NCBI GenBank assembly: GCA_024579835.1
Contig: CP102060.1
Span: 434,001-498,000 of the forward strand
Length of the DNA stretch: 64,000 bases
Direction of reading: 5' to 3'
From: Clostridiaceae bacterium HFYG-1003
Lineage (GTDB): Bacteria > Bacillota > Clostridia > Clostridiales > Clostridiaceae
The stretch's first letter is position 1. Every line of letters begins with the position of its first letter. The translations under genes and the position numbers were made by a program. The notes under the pieces were generated by a model. The model ran no database searches. It was not told where the DNA came from and saw only the letters and a program-made list of their open reading frames with translations. Shown one piece after another: positions 6,411 to 15,301 of this stretch.

Positions 6411-7910
6411 GTGAATAATTTCTTTCAAAAACTTGGAAAATCCTTTATGCTGCCGGTTTCGATCCTACCGGTCATCTCCATCCTGTTCGGCCTGGGCTTT
6501 GCTCTGGATTACCGCGGATGGGGCCAGAACAGCATTGTGGCTGCCATTCTGATTAAGGCAGGCGGCGCTCTCATTGATAATATACCCCTGCTTTTTGCCG
6601 TCGGGATCCCGGTGGGCATGTCGAAGGATCGGGATGGGGCGGCGGCGCTGTCCGGGCTGGCCGGCTTTCTGGTGCTGCGCAATCTGCTGAGCCCCGAGTC
6701 CGTCGCCATGTACCGCAAAATCACGGTGGCGGAAGTGAATCCGGCCTTTGGCCGGATCGATAATGTATTTATCGGAATCCTGGTCGGAATTCTGGCCGCT
6801 CTCCTCTATGACCGGTTCAGCCGCAAGGAATTGCCGGCAGCTCTGTCCTTTTTCTCAGGGCGACGCCTGGTGCCAATCCTGACCGTTCTGTCCAGCGTTG
6901 TTCTGGCCGGAATCCTCTATGTCCTGTGGCCGATTCTGTTCGGCGGGCTGGTTGAGGTGGGTACCGCCATCCAGGGGATGGGAGCTCTCGGTGCAGGCAT
7001 TTATGGCTTCCTGAACCGGCTGCTGATCCCGACCGGTCTGCATCACGCGCTGAATGCCGTTTTCTGGTTTGATACCATCGGCATCAATGATCTGGGCAAT
7101 TTCTGGGCATCCCACGGAATCCAGGGAATTACCGGCCGCTATATGGGCGGCTACTTCCCCATCATGATGTTTGGACTGCCCGGAGCGGCCCTGGCCATGT
7201 ATCACACAGCCCGGCCCGAGCGCAAGAAAGTCGTGGGATCCATGCTTCTGGCCGGCTCCATTTCTGCCTTCGTCACGGGACTGACGGAACCCATTGAGTT
7301 CCTGTTTATGTTTCTCTCGCCGCTGCTGTATCTGGTGCACTCCCTGCTGACCGGGGTATCGCTGTTTCTGTCTGCCTTCATGCAGTGGACTGCGGGATTC
7401 AACTTTTCAGCCGGCCTCATCGACTGGTTCTTCTCTACCTTCATGCCGCTGGCGAATCAGCCCGTCATGCTTCTGGTCCAGGGACTGGCTTTCTTTGTGA
7501 TCTACTATGTGGTCTTCCGCTGGTTCATTCTGAAGTTCAATCTCCAGACGCCCGGACGGGAAGCCGATTCCGCCGAGGATCATCCCGGTGCCGTGTCCGC
7601 TGGGGAGAAGAGCATGTCTGCCCCGAACTCGGAGGCATTGTCCGGAAGCAGTCTCTATCAGCAGACGGCCCGCAGGATATATCAGGGCCTGGGGGGATCG
7701 GCCAATGTCGTGGCCTTTGACAGCTGTGCCACCCGTGTTCGGGTAGAGGTGCGGGATTCCGGTCAGATTGATCAGGAATTGATCCGTTCTGCCGGCATTA
7801 CCAATGTTTTGATCAATGGACCCAGGAATGTCCAGGTCATTGTCGGGCCAAAGGTCCAGTTTGTGGCAGATGCCATGCATGAGGTGGCGCAGGAGACGAA
7901 TGCTGAGTAA
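6411..7910 (+). CDS. N-acetylglucosamine-type PTS transporter, EIICB
   Basis: A 499-residue fusion that imports and phosphorylates a sugar across the membrane. The N-terminal ~375 residues are a PTS EIIC domain of the glucose/GlcNAc family with about ten membrane segments, including the PTGLHHALNAVFWF and TGLTEPIEF signatures. A hydrophilic Glu/Ser/Pro linker leads to an EIIB domain (about 415-499) with the phosphorylatable Cys439 in DSCATRVRV. No EIIA domain is attached, so phosphate must come from a separate EIIA. GTG 6411 is used, with AGGAGGGG six bases before it. GlcNAc specificity is inferred from family resemblance. Confidence 0.88.
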   Translation: MNNFFQKLGKSFMLPVSILPVISILFGLGFALDYRGWGQNSIVAAILIKAGGALIDNIPLLFAVGIPVGMSKDRDGAAALSGLAGFLVLRNLLSPESVAMYRKITVAEVNPAFGRIDNVFIGILVGILAALLYDRFSRKELPAALSFFSGRRLVPILTVLSSVVLAGILYVLWPILFGGLVEVGTAIQGMGALGAGIYGFLNRLLIPTGLHHALNAVFWFDTIGINDLGNFWASHGIQGITGRYMGGYFPIMMFGLPGAALAMYHTARPERKKVVGSMLLAGSISAFVTGLTEPIEFLFMFLSPLLYLVHSLLTGVSLFLSAFMQWTAGFNFSAGLIDWFFSTFMPLANQPVMLLVQGLAFFVIYYVVFRWFILKFNLQTPGREADSAEDHPGAVSAGEKSMSAPNSEALSGSSLYQQTARRIYQGLGGSANVVAFDSCATRVRVEVRDSGQIDQELIRSAGITNVLINGPRNVQVIVGPKVQFVADAMHEVAQETNAE

Positions 7911-7985
7911 GTCGCTCCGGCGGATCCCTTTTGCGGGCGAAAGAACCCTGAAAGGGCATGGACTCTGTATTTTCTGCGATTTCTG

Positions 7986-8014
7986 TTGAAATCCGGCGCT
8001 GTTCGGTGTATAAA
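7986..8014 (+). promoter_or_regulatory. tRNA-Val promoter
   Basis: TTGAAA (7986-7991), a 17-bp spacer and TATAAA (8009-8014), ending 11 bases before the tRNA. Confidence 0.8.
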
Positions 8015-8025
8015 TAGAAATACAG

Positions 8026-8101
8026 GGGATGTTAACTCAGCTGGGAGAGTGTTGCCGTCACATGGCAAAAGTCGTAGGTTCGAGTCCTATACATCCCACC
8101 A
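8026..8101 (+). tRNA. tRNA-Val(CAC)
   Basis: A 76-base cloverleaf. The acceptor stem GGGATGT pairs with ACATCCC, followed by encoded ACCA. The D stem is ACTC/GAGT. The anticodon stem TTGCC/GGCAA carries the loop GTCACAT, giving anticodon CAC (valine, reading GTG). The T arm is GTAGG-TTCGAGT-CCTAT. It is a single tRNA with its own promoter and terminator. Confidence 0.95.
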
Positions 8102-8104
8102 CCG

Positions 8105-8136
8105 GACTTCAGGTCAAGCCTGAAGTCTTTCCTTTT
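8105..8136 (+). terminator. Terminator after tRNA-Val
   Basis: GACTTCAGG (8105-8113) pairs with CCTGAAGTC (8119-8127), followed by TTTCCTTTT. Confidence 0.85.
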
Positions 8137-8302
8137 GCCCCTGGGCTGGATCCGGATCTGCGGGAAAATCCAGCGGGCTTTGCCAGATTGATGGTCTGAG
8201 TGGTTTTTTGCGGCACGCTTTTAATTTTTTGCGTGGCTGTGATACTATATTCTTATTGATTGACCGGGTTGTGTGGAACCCGGCAGGAGGAGGGACACCA
8301 AC

Positions 8303-9529
8303 ATGACAGTATTTGAAGAACTGACCCGAAGAGGGTATATTAAGCAGCTGACGCACCCGGAAGAGATTAAGAATCTGCTGGAAAAGGACAAGGTTGTCTT
8401 CTACATTGGCTTTGACCCCACGGCGGATTCGCTGCATGTGGGTCACTTCATCGCGCTGATGTTCATGGCCCACATGCAGCGGGCCGGTCACGTTCCGATT
8501 GCCCTGCTGGGGGCAGCCACTGCCATGATCGGAGATCCTTCGGGCAAAACGGACATGCGCAGCATGATGACTAGGGAAACCATTGACAACAACGCGGAAT
8601 GCATGAAGAAGCAGATGGAAAGGCTCATCGACTTCTCCGAAGGCCGTGCCATCATGGATAACAATGCCAACTGGCTCTTCGATCTCAACTACATTGATTT
8701 CCTGCGTGATGTCGGCGTGCATTTCTCCGTGAACAACATGCTGCGGGCAGATTCCATCCGGCTGCGGCTGGAACGTGGCCTGTCCTTCCTTGAATTCAAC
8801 TATATGCTGATGCAGAGCTACGATTTCCTTGTGCTCCATCAGAAATACAACTGCATCATGCAGCTGGGCGGCGATGACCAGTGGTCCAACATGCTGGGCG
8901 GAATGGATCTGATCCGGCGCAAGGAAGGCAAAGATGCCTTTGCCATGACCTGCACGCTTCTGACCAACTCAGAGGGGCAGAAAATGGGCAAGACCGTCAA
9001 CGGCGCGCTCTGGCTGGATAAAAATAAAACATCGGTCCATGATTTCTACCAGTACTGGCGGAATGTGGATGATGCGGATGTCATCAAGTGCCTGAAACTT
9101 CTGACCTTCTACCCCATTGAAGAGATCGAGCGGATGGAGCGGGAATGGACCGGCCAGCAGCTCAATGAAGCCAAGCGGATACTTGCCTTTGAGGTCACCA
9201 GTCTGATTCATGGCAAAGAAGAGGCCCAGGCGGTTGAAAAAGCGGCTCAAGCCCTGTTTGGCAGCGGCAGTGATCTTTCGGCTGTCCCTCAGATTCCCGT
9301 GTCAGCGGCTGATATTGGGCGGACACTGCTCGATATTCTGACCGAGCACGGGGTATTCCCGAGCAAGTCAGAGGGCCGGCGCAACATCGAGCAGGGCGGA
9401 GTGACCCTCAATGATGAAAAGATCAGCGATGTTAACCGGACGCTGAACGAAACAGACCTGACGGAAGGCGATGCCATGGTGCGCAAGGGCAAGAAAAAGT
9501 TCTACCGCATGGTACGGACTGAGGGCTAG
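8303..9529 (+). CDS. tyrS: Tyrosyl-tRNA synthetase, main (TyrS-type) form
   Basis: 408-residue class I synthetase charging tRNA-Tyr. The HIGH-equivalent is HVGH in [12 protein letters not shown]. The signature loop is KMGKT rather than KMSKS, usual for this TyrRS type. A C-terminal S4 RNA-binding domain occupies roughly the last 65 residues. ATG 8303 is preferred to an in-frame ATG 30 bases earlier because GGAGGAGGG lies nine bases upstream of 8303. Unlike trpS, leuS and the second TyrRS at 62.8 kb, no T-box leader precedes it; the leader after the tRNA terminator is short. The phosphoesterase gene follows after three bases. Confidence 0.96.
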   Translation: MTVFEELTRRGYIKQLTHPEEIKNLLEKDKVVFYIGFDPTADSLHVGHFIALMFMAHMQRAGHVPIALLGAATAMIGDPSGKTDMRSMMTRETIDNNAECMKKQMERLIDFSEGRAIMDNNANWLFDLNYIDFLRDVGVHFSVNNMLRADSIRLRLERGLSFLEFNYMLMQSYDFLVLHQKYNCIMQLGGDDQWSNMLGGMDLIRRKEGKDAFAMTCTLLTNSEGQKMGKTVNGALWLDKNKTSVHDFYQYWRNVDDADVIKCLKLLTFYPIEEIERMEREWTGQQLNEAKRILAFEVTSLIHGKEEAQAVEKAAQALFGSGSDLSAVPQIPVSAADIGRTLLDILTEHGVFPSKSEGRRNIEQGGVTLNDEKISDVNRTLNETDLTEGDAMVRKGKKKFYRMVRTEG

Positions 9530-9532
9530 TTC

Positions 9533-10231
9533 TTGGCACTGTATGCAATCAGCGACCTGCATCTCTCCTTCACCGACGACAAGCCGATGGATGTCTTCGG
9601 AGAGGTATGGGTCAATCATGATGAACGAATTCGCGCCAACTGGCTGGCCAAGATCCGGGAAGAAGACACAGTCCTCCTGGGTGGCGACCTGTCCTGGTCC
9701 ATGACGCTGCAGGAAGCGGTCAAGGAGCTGGATTTCATTGCCGCGCTGCCCGGCCGCAAGATCGCCATCAAGGGCAACCATGACTACTGGTGGAGTTCCA
9801 TTACCAAACTCAATGGAATGTACGACAACATTTCGTTTATCCAGAATAATTTCTTCACCTGGGAAAATACGGCCATCTGCGGCACTCGCGGCTGGGTCTG
9901 CCAGGGCTCAGAGAAATTCACGGAAGCGGACGCGCCGATTTACCGCAGAGAGGGGATCCGTCTCGAAAACAGCCTGAAGGCCGCCCGGGCCGCCGGATAC
10001 CAAGATATCATTGCTATGATTCACTATCCGCCGATGAACGAATACGGTCAGGACTCGGTGTTTACCGATCTGATGGAACAGTATGGCGTGCGCAAGGTCA
10101 TTTACGGGCATCTGCATGGACAGGCGCTGAAGAATGTTTTTCAGGGCTTACGAAATGGCGTGGAGTATATCATGACTTCCGGCGATTTTATTCAGTTTGA
10201 TCCCGTACTTATTGAAAAAGGAATCGAATAA
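9533..10231 (+). CDS. Calcineurin-like metallophosphoesterase
   Basis: A 232-residue cytoplasmic phosphoesterase with all dimetal motifs in order: DxH (SDLH, residues 7-10), GD (GGD, about 50-52), GNHD (81-84), a His in HYPPMN, and GHxH in GHLHG near residue 197. It starts with TTG at 9533, three bases after the tyrS stop; GAGG inside the tyrS end serves as ribosome binding site. Close spacing suggests cotranscription and translational coupling with tyrS. The substrate is unknown. A terminator follows. Confidence 0.88.
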   Translation: MALYAISDLHLSFTDDKPMDVFGEVWVNHDERIRANWLAKIREEDTVLLGGDLSWSMTLQEAVKELDFIAALPGRKIAIKGNHDYWWSSITKLNGMYDNISFIQNNFFTWENTAICGTRGWVCQGSEKFTEADAPIYRREGIRLENSLKAARAAGYQDIIAMIHYPPMNEYGQDSVFTDLMEQYGVRKVIYGHLHGQALKNVFQGLRNGVEYIMTSGDFIQFDPVLIEKGIE

Positions 10232-10255
10232 ACCGTGATTTATCTGTGAAATCAT

Positions 10256-10294
10256 AAAAAGTAAACAACCGTGAGAACGGTTGTTTACTTTTAA
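10256..10294 (+). terminator. Terminator of the tyrS-phosphoesterase unit
   Basis: AAAAGTAAACAACCGT and its complement flank a GAGA loop, with flanking A and T tracts, so it could act in both directions. Confidence 0.85.
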
Positions 10295-10300
10295 ACGAAT

Positions 10301-10345
10301 ATATCGTAAAATCTTGATGAATGAATCATCGTAAAAATTCGATAT
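10301..10345 (+). promoter_or_regulatory. Candidate operator of the ArsR regulator
   Basis: GATGA-ATGAA-TCATC (10316-10330) is an inverted repeat of the size and spacing ArsR-family repressors bind, nested inside a wider ATATCG/CGATAT pair. It lies 29 bases before the ArsR start, where autorepression is expected. TTGATGAATGAATCATC recurs exactly at about 5034-5050. Confidence 0.5.
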
Positions 10346-10358
10346 AAAAGGGGGACGC

Positions 10359-10649
10359 ATGGAGCCAATATTTCACGAGTATGAAGACACGGCTGCTTTG
10401 TTGAAGAGTATCGCCCATCCGGTGCGAATCTGCATCATCATGGGACTGGAGCGAAAAGGTTACTGCAATGTCACGGATATGAAATGCGGACTGGATCTGC
10501 CGCAGTCCACGGTATCAACCCACCTGGGCATCCTGCGGGATGCAGGGGTCGTTGAAACGCTGCGCAAAGGCACTGAGATCTATTACCAGTTGAAAGATCA
10601 GAGGATCATCGAAATACTGCATACCTTAGGAGTTAAGAATCATGAGTAA
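10359..10649 (+). CDS. ArsR-family transcriptional repressor, probably sulfur-responsive
   Basis: A 96-residue winged-helix protein. The recognition helix region is LPQSTVSTHLGILRDAG (about residues 47-63), followed by the beta wing (ETLRKGTEIYYQL). The classical metal-binding ELCVCD motif is absent, but Cys25, Cys36 and Cys43 are present. In persulfide-sensing members (SqrR/BigR type) paired cysteines form a polysulfide bridge, so a similar role is inferred here from the cysteines and from the sulfur-enzyme gene overlapping its 3' end by eight bases. GGGGG precedes ATG 10359. Confidence 0.85.
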   Translation: MEPIFHEYEDTAALLKSIAHPVRICIIMGLERKGYCNVTDMKCGLDLPQSTVSTHLGILRDAGVVETLRKGTEIYYQLKDQRIIEILHTLGVKNHE

Positions 10650-13155
10650 GAAAATTTTAATTGTCGGCGGCGTCGCCGGCGGAGCAACTTCGGCCACTCG
10701 TCTGCGCCGACTGGATGAAACCGCGTCCATCATCATGTTTGAGCGCGGCCCCTATGTCAGTTTCGCCAACTGCGGCCTGCCTTACCATATCGGTGAAGTG
10801 ATCAAGGAACGCAGCAACCTGGTTGTCACCACCAAGGAAGCCCTGTGGAACCGCTACCGCATCGATGTTCGAACCGAAACCGAAGTGATCGCAGTTCATC
10901 CCGAATCAAAGGAAGTAACCGTACGGGCCAAGGACGGCTCGGAGTATAAGGAAAGCTATGATGAGCTGATCCTGTCACCCGGCGCCATGCCGCTGACTCC
11001 GCCCATTCCCGGAATCAACCACGAACTGGTGAAGAGCCTGCGCAACATTCCGGACATGGACAAGATCAAGGAAATCGTGGACGGCGGAGCCAAGTCCTGC
11101 GCCGTCATCGGCGGCGGCTTCATCGGCATTGAAGTAGCGGAGAACCTGATTCATCGCGGTTTGAACGTCACTCTGATCGAAGCCGCGCCGCACATTCTGG
11201 CACCCCTTGATACCGAGATCAGCATGATCTGCGAGAAGGAGATGCGGGATAACGGCATTGAGCTGATCATCAATGACGGAGTCAAGAGCTTCACTGAAAT
11301 CAGCGGCGGCATTCGGACAGAAACTGCCTCCGGCCGTCAGATCGATGCCGATTTTGTGGTTGCAGCCATCGGAGTCCGTCCGGACACCGCTTTCCTGAAA
11401 GAATCAGGAATTGAGCTGAACCCAAGAGGCTATATCAAGGTCAATGAGCGAATGGCGACTTCAGCGGATCATATCTGGGCAGCCGGCGACGCCGTGGAGA
11501 CGTTTGACTCCGTGACCGGCGGAGCGGCAACCATTGCCCTGGCAGGACCGGCTAACCGGCAGGCCCGCATCATCGCTGACAACATTATGGGGATTAACCG
11601 GACCTACAAGGGCTCCCAGGGAACCTCCATTCTGCAGATCTTTGACCTGGTGGCTGCTTCCACCGGAAACAACGAGCGGCAGCTCCGCCAAAAGGGCATC
11701 GATTACCGGGCTTACTTCGTTCACCCGATGAACCATGCCACCTATTACCCGGGAGCCATGCAGCTCACGGCCAAGATCCTGGTGGATCCTCAGGGCAAGC
11801 TCCTGGGCGCACAGGCGGTTGGATACGAAGGCGTCGACAAGTTCATCGACGTACTGGCAGCCGTTCTGTGGATGAAAGGTGACGTCAATGACCTGGCAGA
11901 TCTGGATCTGGCCTATGCACCGCCGTTCCTGTCGGCCAAATCTCCGGCCAACATGGCTGGCTTCACGGCTCAGAATGACCTGGAGGGACTGGTCAAATCC
12001 AGAACCTTCCTGCAGTTTGAATCAGAATACAACAAAGAAACCGACCTCATCATCGATGTCCGGGAAGAAGTGGAATTCGAGCAGCACGCACTGCCCGGCG
12101 CCATCAACATTCCCCTGAATTCCCTGCGGGAACGCCTGGGTGAAATTCCGGCAGGCAAGCGCCTGTGGACCTACTGTTCCATTGGTCTGAGAGGCTATAC
12201 CGCCAACCGGATCCTGACCCAGCACGGCTTTGAAGCCTTTAACCTGGCAGGCGGTACCCGGCTGCTGGCTCTGGGCACGGTAGAAGAAACTCATACCGGC
12301 GGTCACAAAGGCAAGCAGGACGTGATGACAACCCATGAAGACGGAACTCAGGTTCTGCCGGAAGAGCATGTCCAGGCTGCCGCTGAAGCTGTCATGGCAG
12401 CGGCTGAACCGGTCCGGGTGATTGAAGTCGATGCCTGCGGTCTTTCCTGCCCCGGCCCCCTCATGAAAATGAAGGAGAACATGGACAAGATCAATCCGGG
12501 CGAAGTGCTGCACATTAGGGCCTCGGATCCGGGTTTCTATGAAGACGTCAAGGCCTGGGCCCGGCGCACCGGAACCGAAGTGCTGTCTCTGTCAAAGGCA
12601 AAAGGCTTCGTCGATGTTCAGTTGAAGAAGGCGGCTTCTCTGGAAGAGTGCATCCTACCGGTGGATCCGACCTGCCAGCAGCCCTCCAAGAATAAGACCC
12701 TGGTGGTCTTCTCCGGGGATCTGGACAAGGCCATCGCCTCCTTCATCATTGCCAACGGCGCAGCCGCCATGGGCGGAAAAGTCACGATGTTCTTCACCTT
12801 CTGGGGCATCAATGTTCTGCGCAAGTCGACCCCGGTCAGCGTTCAGAAGAACTTCATCGAAAGTCTCTTCGGCCGGATGATGCCGCGCGGCGCCGGCAAG
12901 CTGGGACTGTCCAAAATGAACATGGCGGGCATGGGTCCGGCCATGATCAAGAAGATCATGAAGGACAAGAATGTAGACTCCCTGGAATCCTTGATGATGA
13001 CCGCTCAGAAGAACGGAGTGGAACTGGTTGCCTGCCAGATGTCCATGGACCTTCTGGGCCTGAAGCTGGAAGAACTCATCGACGGCGTCAAAGTCGGCGG
13101 CGTGGGCTATTACCTGGGCGACGCCGAGGAATCAGCAGTCAATCTGTTCATCTAA
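10642..13155 (+). CDS. Multidomain CoA-disulfide reductase-like / rhodanese / TusA / DsrE protein
   Basis: An 837-residue cytoplasmic protein combining four sulfur-handling modules. Residues 1-450 are an FAD/NAD(P)-dependent CoA-disulfide/persulfide reductase with an N-terminal GGVAGG dinucleotide motif and the catalytic Cys44 in SFANCGLPY. About 455-550 is a rhodanese domain with Cys512 in the TYCSIGLRG loop. About 590-665 is TusA-like, with Cys603 in SCPGPLM. About 684-837 is DsrE-like, with a conserved-type Cys798. The arrangement suggests passing persulfide sulfur between domains while the flavin reduces it. Translation is coupled to the ArsR gene by overlap. The exact substrate (CoA persulfide, polysulfide) is not decided by sequence. 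Confidence 0.88.
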   Translation: MSKKILIVGGVAGGATSATRLRRLDETASIIMFERGPYVSFANCGLPYHIGEVIKERSNLVVTTKEALWNRYRIDVRTETEVIAVHPESKEVTVRAKDGSEYKESYDELILSPGAMPLTPPIPGINHELVKSLRNIPDMDKIKEIVDGGAKSCAVIGGGFIGIEVAENLIHRGLNVTLIEAAPHILAPLDTEISMICEKEMRDNGIELIINDGVKSFTEISGGIRTETASGRQIDADFVVAAIGVRPDTAFLKESGIELNPRGYIKVNERMATSADHIWAAGDAVETFDSVTGGAATIALAGPANRQARIIADNIMGINRTYKGSQGTSILQIFDLVAASTGNNERQLRQKGIDYRAYFVHPMNHATYYPGAMQLTAKILVDPQGKLLGAQAVGYEGVDKFIDVLAAVLWMKGDVNDLADLDLAYAPPFLSAKSPANMAGFTAQNDLEGLVKSRTFLQFESEYNKETDLIIDVREEVEFEQHALPGAINIPLNSLRERLGEIPAGKRLWTYCSIGLRGYTANRILTQHGFEAFNLAGGTRLLALGTVEETHTGGHKGKQDVMTTHEDGTQVLPEEHVQAAAEAVMAAAEPVRVIEVDACGLSCPGPLMKMKENMDKINPGEVLHIRASDPGFYEDVKAWARRTGTEVLSLSKAKGFVDVQLKKAASLEECILPVDPTCQQPSKNKTLVVFSGDLDKAIASFIIANGAAAMGGKVTMFFTFWGINVLRKSTPVSVQKNFIESLFGRMMPRGAGKLGLSKMNMAGMGPAMIKKIMKDKNVDSLESLMMTAQKNGVELVACQMSMDLLGLKLEELIDGVKVGGVGYYLGDAEESAVNLFI

Positions 13156-13172
13156 ATAACCAGTGACTGCCG

Positions 13173-13235
13173 CCTCGAAGAGCCCTCGAAGAGCTTTTCA
13201 AAGAGCTCCCCAAAGAGCTTCTCAAAGAGCTTCTC
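13173..13235 (+). repeat. 12-bp tandem repeat
   Basis: About five units of CTCRAAGAGCTT with small variations, 17 bases after the flavoprotein stop and before its terminator. Open frames across it are low-complexity. Confidence 0.7.
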
Positions 13236-13261
13236 GGAGTGAACAAAAGCGGTCATGCCTT

Positions 13262-13312
13262 GAGATCCCTGACAGCGTGAGACTTACGCTGTCAGGGATC
13301 ATTGTTTTCTCG
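13262..13312 (+). terminator. Terminator of the arsR-flavoprotein operon
   Basis: GATCCCTGACAGCG (13264-13277) and its complement (13287-13300), followed by ATTGTTTTC. Confidence 0.8.
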
Positions 13313-13497
13313 GATGCGGGAGCTCGTTCAAGCCTCAGGGATGTCAGGGTCAACTACCGGATGTTTCCGGGACTCTTGAGGTTTCTCCAGGCGACCGCAA
13401 GTGCCCGGAAATGGAAAAATACGATGGAAACAGCTGATATCAAAGAAACAACAAACGAACATCACAGTTCGTGAACTATCATCAAGACTCGGGAAAT

Positions 13498-13507
13498 CTG
13501 ATATAAT
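13498..13507 (+). promoter_or_regulatory. Extended -10 promoter of the alarmone synthetase
   Basis: TGA-TATAAT (13499-13507) gives an extended -10. No convincing -35 is visible. It lies about 70 bases upstream of the start. Confidence 0.55.
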
Positions 13508-13578
13508 ATACTGGTGGTATGCAAGGCAGGCCTGCCTTGAATTCAGTGAAGAAGAACCTGGAACAGGGATGGGGGATT

Positions 13579-14373
13579 ATGGCAAGAAAAGATTGGGGAT
13601 CCTTTTATGTACCGTATGAGCAGGCGATCGAGGAACTCAAGATCAAGCTCAGGGGCATTCGCAAGGAATACCGCAAACGAAATGAATACTCGCCCATTGA
13701 GTTCATTACGGGGCGGGTGAAGGAACTCTCCAGCATGCTGGAGAAAGCCAATAAATTCAATATTCCGCATGACCGGCTCCGGTTCGAGCTGGAAGACATT
13801 GCGGGAATCCGCATCATGGTTCAGTTTGTTGACGACATCTGGACGGTGGTGGAGCTGATCCGCAGCCGTCAGGACATGACCGTGATGTATGAAAAAGATT
13901 ATGTCACCAACGTTAAGCCCAGCGGCTACCGGTCCTATCATATGGTTCTCAAGTATCCGGTTTACATGGCCGAGGGTGTAGTGGATATTTTGGTAGAAAT
14001 CCAGATCCGCACCTTGGCAATGAACTTCTGGGCGACAGCGGAGCATTCCCTGAATTACAAATATAAGCAGCAGATTCCGGAAAACATCCGGCAGAAGCTG
14101 AAGCTGTCGGCTGAATCTGCCTATCTGCTCGATGAAGTCATGATGGAAATCAAGGATGAAATCAAGGATGCCCAGCTGCTCTTCGAAGTGAAGTCAGATC
14201 TGGTTTCCAACATCATGGACCAGATCCTGCTGTTAACCTCCCTGGACCGCGGTCGGGAAGCCTCCAAGCACCAGCTGGCCCTTAACAAGCTGGCTGAAAC
14301 CGGAAATGTGGATGAACTCCAGCTGCTGCTGGAGGATGTCAGCCGCGATGTGAAGCGGTTCCGTCACTTATAG
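13579..14373 (+). CDS. Small alarmone synthetase (RelA/SpoT-domain GTP pyrophosphokinase)
   Basis: 264 residues. A single RelA_SpoT synthetase domain covers about residues 40-170, with the GIRI core strand, the GYRSYH substrate loop and EIQIRT, the signature of the (p)ppGpp synthetase site. The C-terminus is helical. The HD hydrolase and TGS/ACT regulatory domains of full-length Rel are absent, so it is a SasA/SasB-type enzyme transferring pyrophosphate from ATP to GTP or GDP. ATG 13579 is chosen over ATG 13519 for its GGGGG site and because the extra 20 residues are not conserved-looking. It stands alone with its own promoter and terminator. Confidence 0.9.
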   Translation: MARKDWGSFYVPYEQAIEELKIKLRGIRKEYRKRNEYSPIEFITGRVKELSSMLEKANKFNIPHDRLRFELEDIAGIRIMVQFVDDIWTVVELIRSRQDMTVMYEKDYVTNVKPSGYRSYHMVLKYPVYMAEGVVDILVEIQIRTLAMNFWATAEHSLNYKYKQQIPENIRQKLKLSAESAYLLDEVMMEIKDEIKDAQLLFEVKSDLVSNIMDQILLLTSLDRGREASKHQLALNKLAETGNVDELQLLLEDVSRDVKRFRHL

Positions 14374-14379
14374 CAATCA

Positions 14380-14409
14380 GGCACCGGAACCCCGGTGCTT
14401 TTCTTTTCC
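14380..14409 (+). terminator. Terminator of the alarmone synthetase gene
   Basis: GCACCGG-AACC-CCGGTGC followed by TTTTCTTTT. Confidence 0.85.
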
Positions 14410-14651
14410 GTTTCAGGCAATCACTGAGAAAACATCAGGTCCTCGTGATTCCCTGACATAACATCCGGTCCGATGGGCCATGGAACAAACCAAGGTCCAG
14501 TGGACAGGCGTAAAAATAATTAAAAAGAAAATAATATGAGATATCAGTAGAGATACCATGAATGAAACCCATTAAGGAATTCATGAAGAAAGCCAAGGAA
14601 AATTGATTAGAATATCAAGAAAGAACGATACAAAGAAAGCAGGAAGATAAT

Positions 14652-15296
14652 ATGCTGGATGATCAAATCAAAGAAAAGATCCGAACTCAGGCCACGTTCC
14701 TCCGGGAGTTGGAAAATCCTTCGGAAGAACTGATGTTGTATGCTGTCGGCAATGCCTGGAACAATCTGAAGTACTTCCAGGATCCTTCGCCGGCGGTGCG
14801 GCGGGCAGCCATTGAAAACAAGGGGTGGGCGATTCAGTACATTGCTACGCCGACTCAGGAGGAGCAGCTTCTGGCCGTGTCACGGGATGCGGATGCCATC
14901 CAATACATTGCGGATCCGGACTGTGAGGTCCAGGTTCGGGCCGTGGAGCGATCCTGGAATGCCATCCGCTATATTGCCTCGCCCTGCCAGACGGCCAAAG
15001 AGCTGGCGGTCAGCCGGAATGAGCAGGCAATTGCCTACATTGGAGGCTTTTCGGCAGAAGAGCTGGAAGGCTATCTGAAGCAGAACATCAATATTTTAAA
15101 GTACATTTATGATTCGGTGGAAATGGACGAACTGATCCGGATCCTGACCGAAGTATTCCAGGGGGATGCTGACGCGGTCTACCTGCGGGACTTCATGGAA
15201 CTGGAAATTCTGGATCTGGACAAAATTGCCTTTGTCGGCGCCAACGGATCGAAATCAACCCGTCAGAAGCTGATGGATTACGTGCTGGGGAGGTAG
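14652..15296 (+). CDS. DUF4116-like repeat protein
   Basis: A 214-residue soluble protein. Residues about 25-130 contain four copies of a ~24-residue helical repeat with the pattern AV..(N/R)....AI.YI..P, the hallmark of DUF4116/HEAT-like arrays. The C-terminal ~75 residues are a distinct helical segment. This points to a protein-binding scaffold rather than an enzyme. ATG 14652 follows AGGAAGATAAT. It sits five bases before an AAA ATPase gene that itself overlaps a VWA-metallopeptidase gene, so it is probably a third component of that module. Confidence 0.7.
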   Translation: MLDDQIKEKIRTQATFLRELENPSEELMLYAVGNAWNNLKYFQDPSPAVRRAAIENKGWAIQYIATPTQEEQLLAVSRDADAIQYIADPDCEVQVRAVERSWNAIRYIASPCQTAKELAVSRNEQAIAYIGGFSAEELEGYLKQNINILKYIYDSVEMDELIRILTEVFQGDADAVYLRDFMELEILDLDKIAFVGANGSKSTRQKLMDYVLGR

Positions 15297-15301
15297 ACAC
15301 C

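Noticed and set aside
13173-13235. CRISPR-like array
   Set aside because: Units are directly adjacent with no spacers; the same holds for the other arrays in the window.
13163-13474. Arg/Ser/Gln-rich 103-codon frame after the flavoprotein
   Set aside because: It runs through the 12-bp repeat and through a strong terminator hairpin, with no ribosome binding site.
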